DNA of 23,735 nucleotides, taken from assembly GCA_026770575.1 (NCBI GenBank), contig MU657184.1, positions 335,655-359,389 of the forward strand, given 5' to 3'. This document shows positions 20,742 to 23,735 of the stretch, piece after piece. This DNA comes from Pelagophyceae sp. CCMP2097 (taxonomy: Eukaryota; Sar; Pelagophyceae). Within the stretch, counting starts at the first letter, position 1. Each line of letters opens with the position of its first letter. Under the pieces are notes generated by a model, which saw nothing but the letters and a program-made list of their open reading frames with translations, was not told the origin of the DNA and did no database searches. A program made the position numbers and the translations under genes.

Positions 20742-21595
20742 CCGCGCTAAGGGGCCGGAGCCGAACCGCGACGCACTCTTCGGCAATGTAAAACCATTCT
20801 GTACGTCCTAATAGCGTCCCAACCGATACAGCGTTCCAAGGTGCTCCATCGAATCGATTGGGGACCATGGGAGGCAGCAATGACGTGGTCGTGTCGAGAC
20901 TCGGGGTATAGCAACGCTGCAACACGCCGGAGTTACTGGGAGTTGACGGGGACCTTGAAGTCCGTCAAATTGTTTCGGAGAAGCCCAAAGTTGCATCGAT
21001 ATCTCCGGTCCGGCGCTGATCTCAAGAGTCCATGGAAGTCTAGACGCGCGTCGGCGACGAGACGAGCGACGCATCGCGTCGACGTATGCGCCGTCGTGAG
21101 AGCCTCGCCTTCGGAGCGCCCCGTCGAAGCTGCGGGAGGAGGCCGCGCCGCCGTCGTAGCTTCGTAGAGTCGTCGCCCTGAGCCGTCCCTATGGCGTCCT
21201 AGCGACCAGCACGCGCGACGGCGTCCACCGCTCGAGCAAACCTGGTCTGCGCCCGAGTGCCGACGTCAAAGACGCTCGTCGTCCACCGAAAGGAGATTTC
21301 GTCATCTGCAGTGTACAGACGCGAAGTGACACGGCGCCTGAGACCTACTGGGCGTCGTACAGACGCCCTCGGTGGCACACCGCCACGACGCCCGCGTGGG
21401 CACGTGCCGTCGAGCTCCGTCCGGACGGTTCAGTCGACTCGCGCTCGACGCGATCAACGAGCTTCTGATTGGGCCGCGCCGGCCCCGCCGGCGCATCTGT
21501 ACACAGCGCCGCATCTCGAAGCACGACGCGCCTCGGGTAGGCGCGTACCCTCTCTGCCCTCACCGAGCAACGTCGCGGTGAAAGAAGGACGAGCA
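20742..21595. other. Intergenic stretch after the K+ channel
   Basis: About 850 bp lie between the channel stop and the channel-derived pseudogene. A continuous open frame crosses much of it from 21257, but its product is Arg/Pro/Ser-rich and shows no family feature, so no gene is called. The first about 80 bp probably belong to the channel's 3' untranslated region, since a diverged copy of it seems to follow the pseudogene. Confidence 0.5.
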
Positions 21596-22200
21596 ACGAC
21601 CTCGACGGCATCCTCAAGAAGCACCCCGGCGCGCCGGCGCGCGTCGAGGCCTCTCGCACCGCACGATGCTCGAGGCCTCTGGGCGCGCCGCATCCAGCTC
21701 ATGTCGACACTGTCCAAGCTCTTCGAGGCCGCGCCCGCGGAGTACGCCGCCGCGCCGGCGACGCTCGCGTACAAAGGGACCACGCCCAGCAAACCAGCCC
21801 GCGAGTCGCAGGACCGGCGTGCGTCGCAGGACCGGAAGGCCGCCGCCGACGGCGACGTCATGAAGAAAGCGCCGCGCGGAGAAGACCGGAGCCGCGGGCC
21901 CGCGGGCCTCTGGGTCGGACAGCGCGGGCGGGGGCAGCGGCACGGGCGACGGCGTCCGCGACTTCCTCGAGTCGCCTCGAGGCCCAGGAGGTGCGCGTCG
22001 CAGCAGATCGAGGCCCAGGAGGGGCGCTTCGCCCGCGAGATGAAGGACGTCGCGCTCGCCGGAGCGGCACCACGGCCCAGGGCCGTGGCGAGGGGGCTGC
22101 ACGTCTCCTCGTCGCCAGGTCATGGACCGGCGCGGCGCGCCAGCGAGGAACCATCCCTTACGCCAATCGAAAGACCGTTCCGTGCGTCCTCGGGCCGACC
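21596..22200 (+). pseudogene. Decayed duplicate of the K+ channel C-terminal coding region and 3' flank
   Basis: Fragments of the channel tail recur in order but in different frames. LDGILKKH matches the parent's LDSILKRH, GLSHRTMLEA matches GLSHRTLLKA, and LWARRIQLMSTLSKLFEAAPAEY matches LWARRIRLKTTRSKLFETAPPKY. Next comes a run of DRRAS/SQDRK-type residues, a Gly-rich TGD stretch, and EAQEGRFAREMKDVALA matching DQEERLVKRFAREVKDVVTLA. At least two frame changes separate the first three blocks, and more follow near 21930-22000. After the coding match, the block around 22160-22195 (gccaatcgaaagaccgttcc) resembles the parent's 3' flank at 20783-20810. No S1-S6, pore or CNBD remnant is seen, so the copy is partial. 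It sits about 0.9 kb from its parent in the same orientation, which suggests tandem duplication followed by decay. Confidence 0.75.
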
Positions 22201-22530
22201 TTGGGCTCGAGTTGCACGCGAGTTGCACGGTGAGAAGCCTGCTCAAACGCGCACGTCGAGTACCCCCCTCGTCCGGTACGCGCGCGCGCGCGTTACGGAA
22301 GACAAACTTTATACTCGCAGTATCGGATATGCCCTCTCAACTTTTTATACATGTCTACTTTCGGATGAAGCGACGATCATCGATTGCCGACGCGAAGAAA
22401 GTCGTTAAGGAGTGCCACCCGGGTGGGCAACGGGGCCGCGTACGCCCAGTGGAAGCCGGGGCCCGGCGCCGCTTTTTGATTCGCAATCGAAAACGAAGGA
22501 TTCGGAAACGTTAGGAAGGCATCAGTATTT
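22201..22530. other. Spacer between the pseudogene and the eS10 3' end
   Basis: About 330 bp with no supported gene. A dinucleotide gc/cg run (about 22277-22295) is present. The right part should contain the 3' untranslated region of the minus-strand eS10 gene. Confidence 0.45.
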
Positions 22531-23102
22531 CTACTCCGCCGCGCCACGCCCGCGCCCGAAGCCGCGGCCGAAGCCGCCGCCCTCGCCGCCGCGGCCGCCG
22601 CCGAAGCCACGGCCGCCGCCGCGGCCGCCCTCGCCGCTGAAGCCGCCCTCGCGGCCGAAGCCACCCTCGCGCGGCTCGCGGCCGTCGTCGCGCTCCGTGC
22701 CCGGGGGCGGCGCGCGGCCCGACGTGACGGGGCGCGCCGACGCCTTCTTCAGCGTCGCCGGCACGATCTCCGCCGGCAGGTGGAGGTAGTTGCGGAGGTA
22801 CTCGATGCCGTCCTCCTCGAGGTACCAGTAGTAAAACTGCCAGTTGAACGTCTCGCGCACGTAGCCGCGCGACTTCATCGACTTCATGATGTTGAGCACC
22901 TCGAGGTTGGGCACGTCGATGTCGTCGTGCTTGGGCTTGTAGCCATCCTTCTTGGCGACAAGCACGCCCTCCTTGAAGAGGTACGAGTAGACCTACGCCG
23001 GAACCGGTTTCGCGGCTGCGCGCGGCCAAGCGTCGGCGTCCGCGCGGCGCCGCCGCGGCGCCCCCAGCGCACCTCGATGCGGTTCTTCTTGGGGATGAAC
23101 AT
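22531..23102 (-). CDS. RPS10: Small ribosomal subunit protein eS10
   Basis: Two exons, 23073-23102 (10 codons) and 22531-22992, are joined across an 80-nt intron at 22993-23072 (GTGCGC...GTAG, phase 0), giving 163 residues. The start [10 protein letters not shown] is the expected eS10 N-terminus. It is followed by [20 protein letters not shown], a [20 protein letters not shown] segment and [17 protein letters not shown], the eS10 winged-helix core of the 40S head. The C-terminal third is Gly/Arg/Phe-rich ([23 protein letters not shown]), as in other eS10 tails, and is longer and more regular than usual. Length fits the family (about 150-180). It belongs to the cytosolic ribosome, which confirms that this is a eukaryotic nuclear sequence. 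An intron right after codon 10 is compatible with promoter-proximal introns of ribosomal protein genes. Confidence 0.96.
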
Positions 23103-23735
23103 CGTGTGAGCTTGCTTCTAAAAAGAGCGACACCCTGAGGAAGAAAAAAGGCGAGGCCGATTTATTTATTTTATTTTGAAATTCAGACTGCAAAAAGACC
23201 GAGGTCCCGCACAATGGGGCAGAAGCGTCGGAGACCGGGCAGTCCCCGGAGTATTCCACACGGATCCGGGGCCTGCTCGCTGTCACATTTCTTGTCATTT
23301 CGTCAAGATTGGAAATACCTTTTCAAAGTTTTGGTACTTTTTCTTCTTCTTCTAGAAATTCCTAGAGTGTATCAATCAGAAGCGTTGAGAATTAATTACC
23401 CTGCGAAGGATCCAGAATGAATTACCTTTTCTAGGAGGTCGTTGGGGTAGTATCCATTACAAGTACTGCAGACCCGGACCATGACCGAAATTCTCGTTCC
23501 GGTTCTCGTTACCCGGTCCTGCGCCGGCCGCGGTCGACGCCGCGGTCGACGCCGCGCGTCGAGGGCGGCGACCGGTTGACGCCGCGCGTCGAGTGCGGCG
23601 ACCGGCACGCCCGAAGCAGCCCGGAGCGGCCCGGACTCGGAGGCGGTCGAGGGTCGGGGACGCTCGTGTATTAGGGGACCGCCATCTCGTCGGGTCGGGG
23701 GCGCTCCTGGATCACGGCGCGGGAGGCGCGGCGGT
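23103..23735. other. Region upstream of eS10, right edge
   Basis: No coding region is supported. Just upstream of the eS10 start are A/T-rich simple stretches (23159-23178, ATTT-type; 23336-23354, CTT-type) that contrast with the GC-rich genes and probably mark the promoter and 5' untranslated region. From about 23525 the sequence turns very GC-rich with short tandem repeats, listed separately. Confidence 0.5.
23528..23605 (+). repeat. Nested short tandem repeats (12-bp x2 and 30-bp x2)
   Basis: A 12-bp unit (ccgcggtcgacg) occurs twice at 23528-23551. It runs into a 30-bp unit (beginning gacgccgcgcgtcgag) that occurs at 23548-23577 and 23578-23605; the two copies differ by one base, and the second is cut by 2 bases. 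The units share a gtcgac/gtcgag core, which suggests stepwise growth by slippage. Confidence 0.8.

Noticed and set aside
21257..22408. 383-codon plus-strand open frame as an intact gene
   Set aside because: Only its middle (about 21680-21850 and 22000-22110) matches the K+ channel tail; other matching blocks are in other frames, so it is a chance opening across a decayed copy.
22560..22680. Proline-rich repeats on the plus strand ([15 protein letters not shown])
   Set aside because: They are the complement of the Gly/Arg-rich eS10 tail; not a separate gene.
1..23735. CRISPR arrays, insertion sequences, tRNA or rRNA genes
   Set aside because: No regular repeat-spacer array, transposase, terminal inverted repeats with target duplications, or tRNA/rRNA-like sequence was seen by eye on either strand.

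Overview
This is nuclear DNA of a very GC-rich eukaryote, most likely a unicellular alga such as a pelagophyte-type stramenopile or a haptophyte (an inference from composition and gene style, not proven). The evidence is a cytosolic ribosomal protein eS10 gene, intron-interrupted genes whose reading frames rejoin exactly across short GT-AG introns (mostly about 40-160 nt), long Arg/Ala-rich shadow frames on the opposite strands, and no bacterial operon structure. All splice models below were made by eye from reading-frame continuity and protein-family motifs; there is no transcript evidence.

Layout, left to right: (1) an ATP-grasp-fold protein on the minus strand, 5' end unresolved (307-1473); (2) an FSH1-type serine hydrolase with a signal peptide (plus, 1756-2607); (3) a giant, mostly unrecognised EF-hand gene on the minus strand (2683-12572), about 13 exons and about 3,100 residues, including one 5.4-kb exon; (4) a small secreted Cys-rich protein (plus, 13496-14128); (5) a protein joining the N-terminal domain of GTPBP1/2-type GTPases to Sel1 repeats, with no GTPase domain (plus, 14478-15372); (6) a FabG-like short-chain dehydrogenase in about 10 exons, with two putative microexons and a GC-AG intron (minus, 15548-17162); (7) a six-transmembrane K+ channel of the EAG/CNG/HCN superfamily (plus, 17661-20741); (8) a decayed duplicate of that channel's C-terminal coding region and 3' flank (about 21596-22200); (9) ribosomal protein eS10 (minus, 22531-23102).

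Gene orientation changes at nearly every step. Three gene pairs are divergent over spacers of about 0.3 to 0.9 kb and three are convergent, one with only 75 bp between stop codons. The genes do not form an obvious pathway. The most unusual items are the giant EF-hand gene, the GTPBP-N/Sel1 architecture, the microexon-rich dehydrogenase, the channel with a nucleotide-binding-like domain lacking its key Arg, the channel pseudogene next to its parent, and a recurrent non-standard 5' splice-site hexamer beginning GTGCG.
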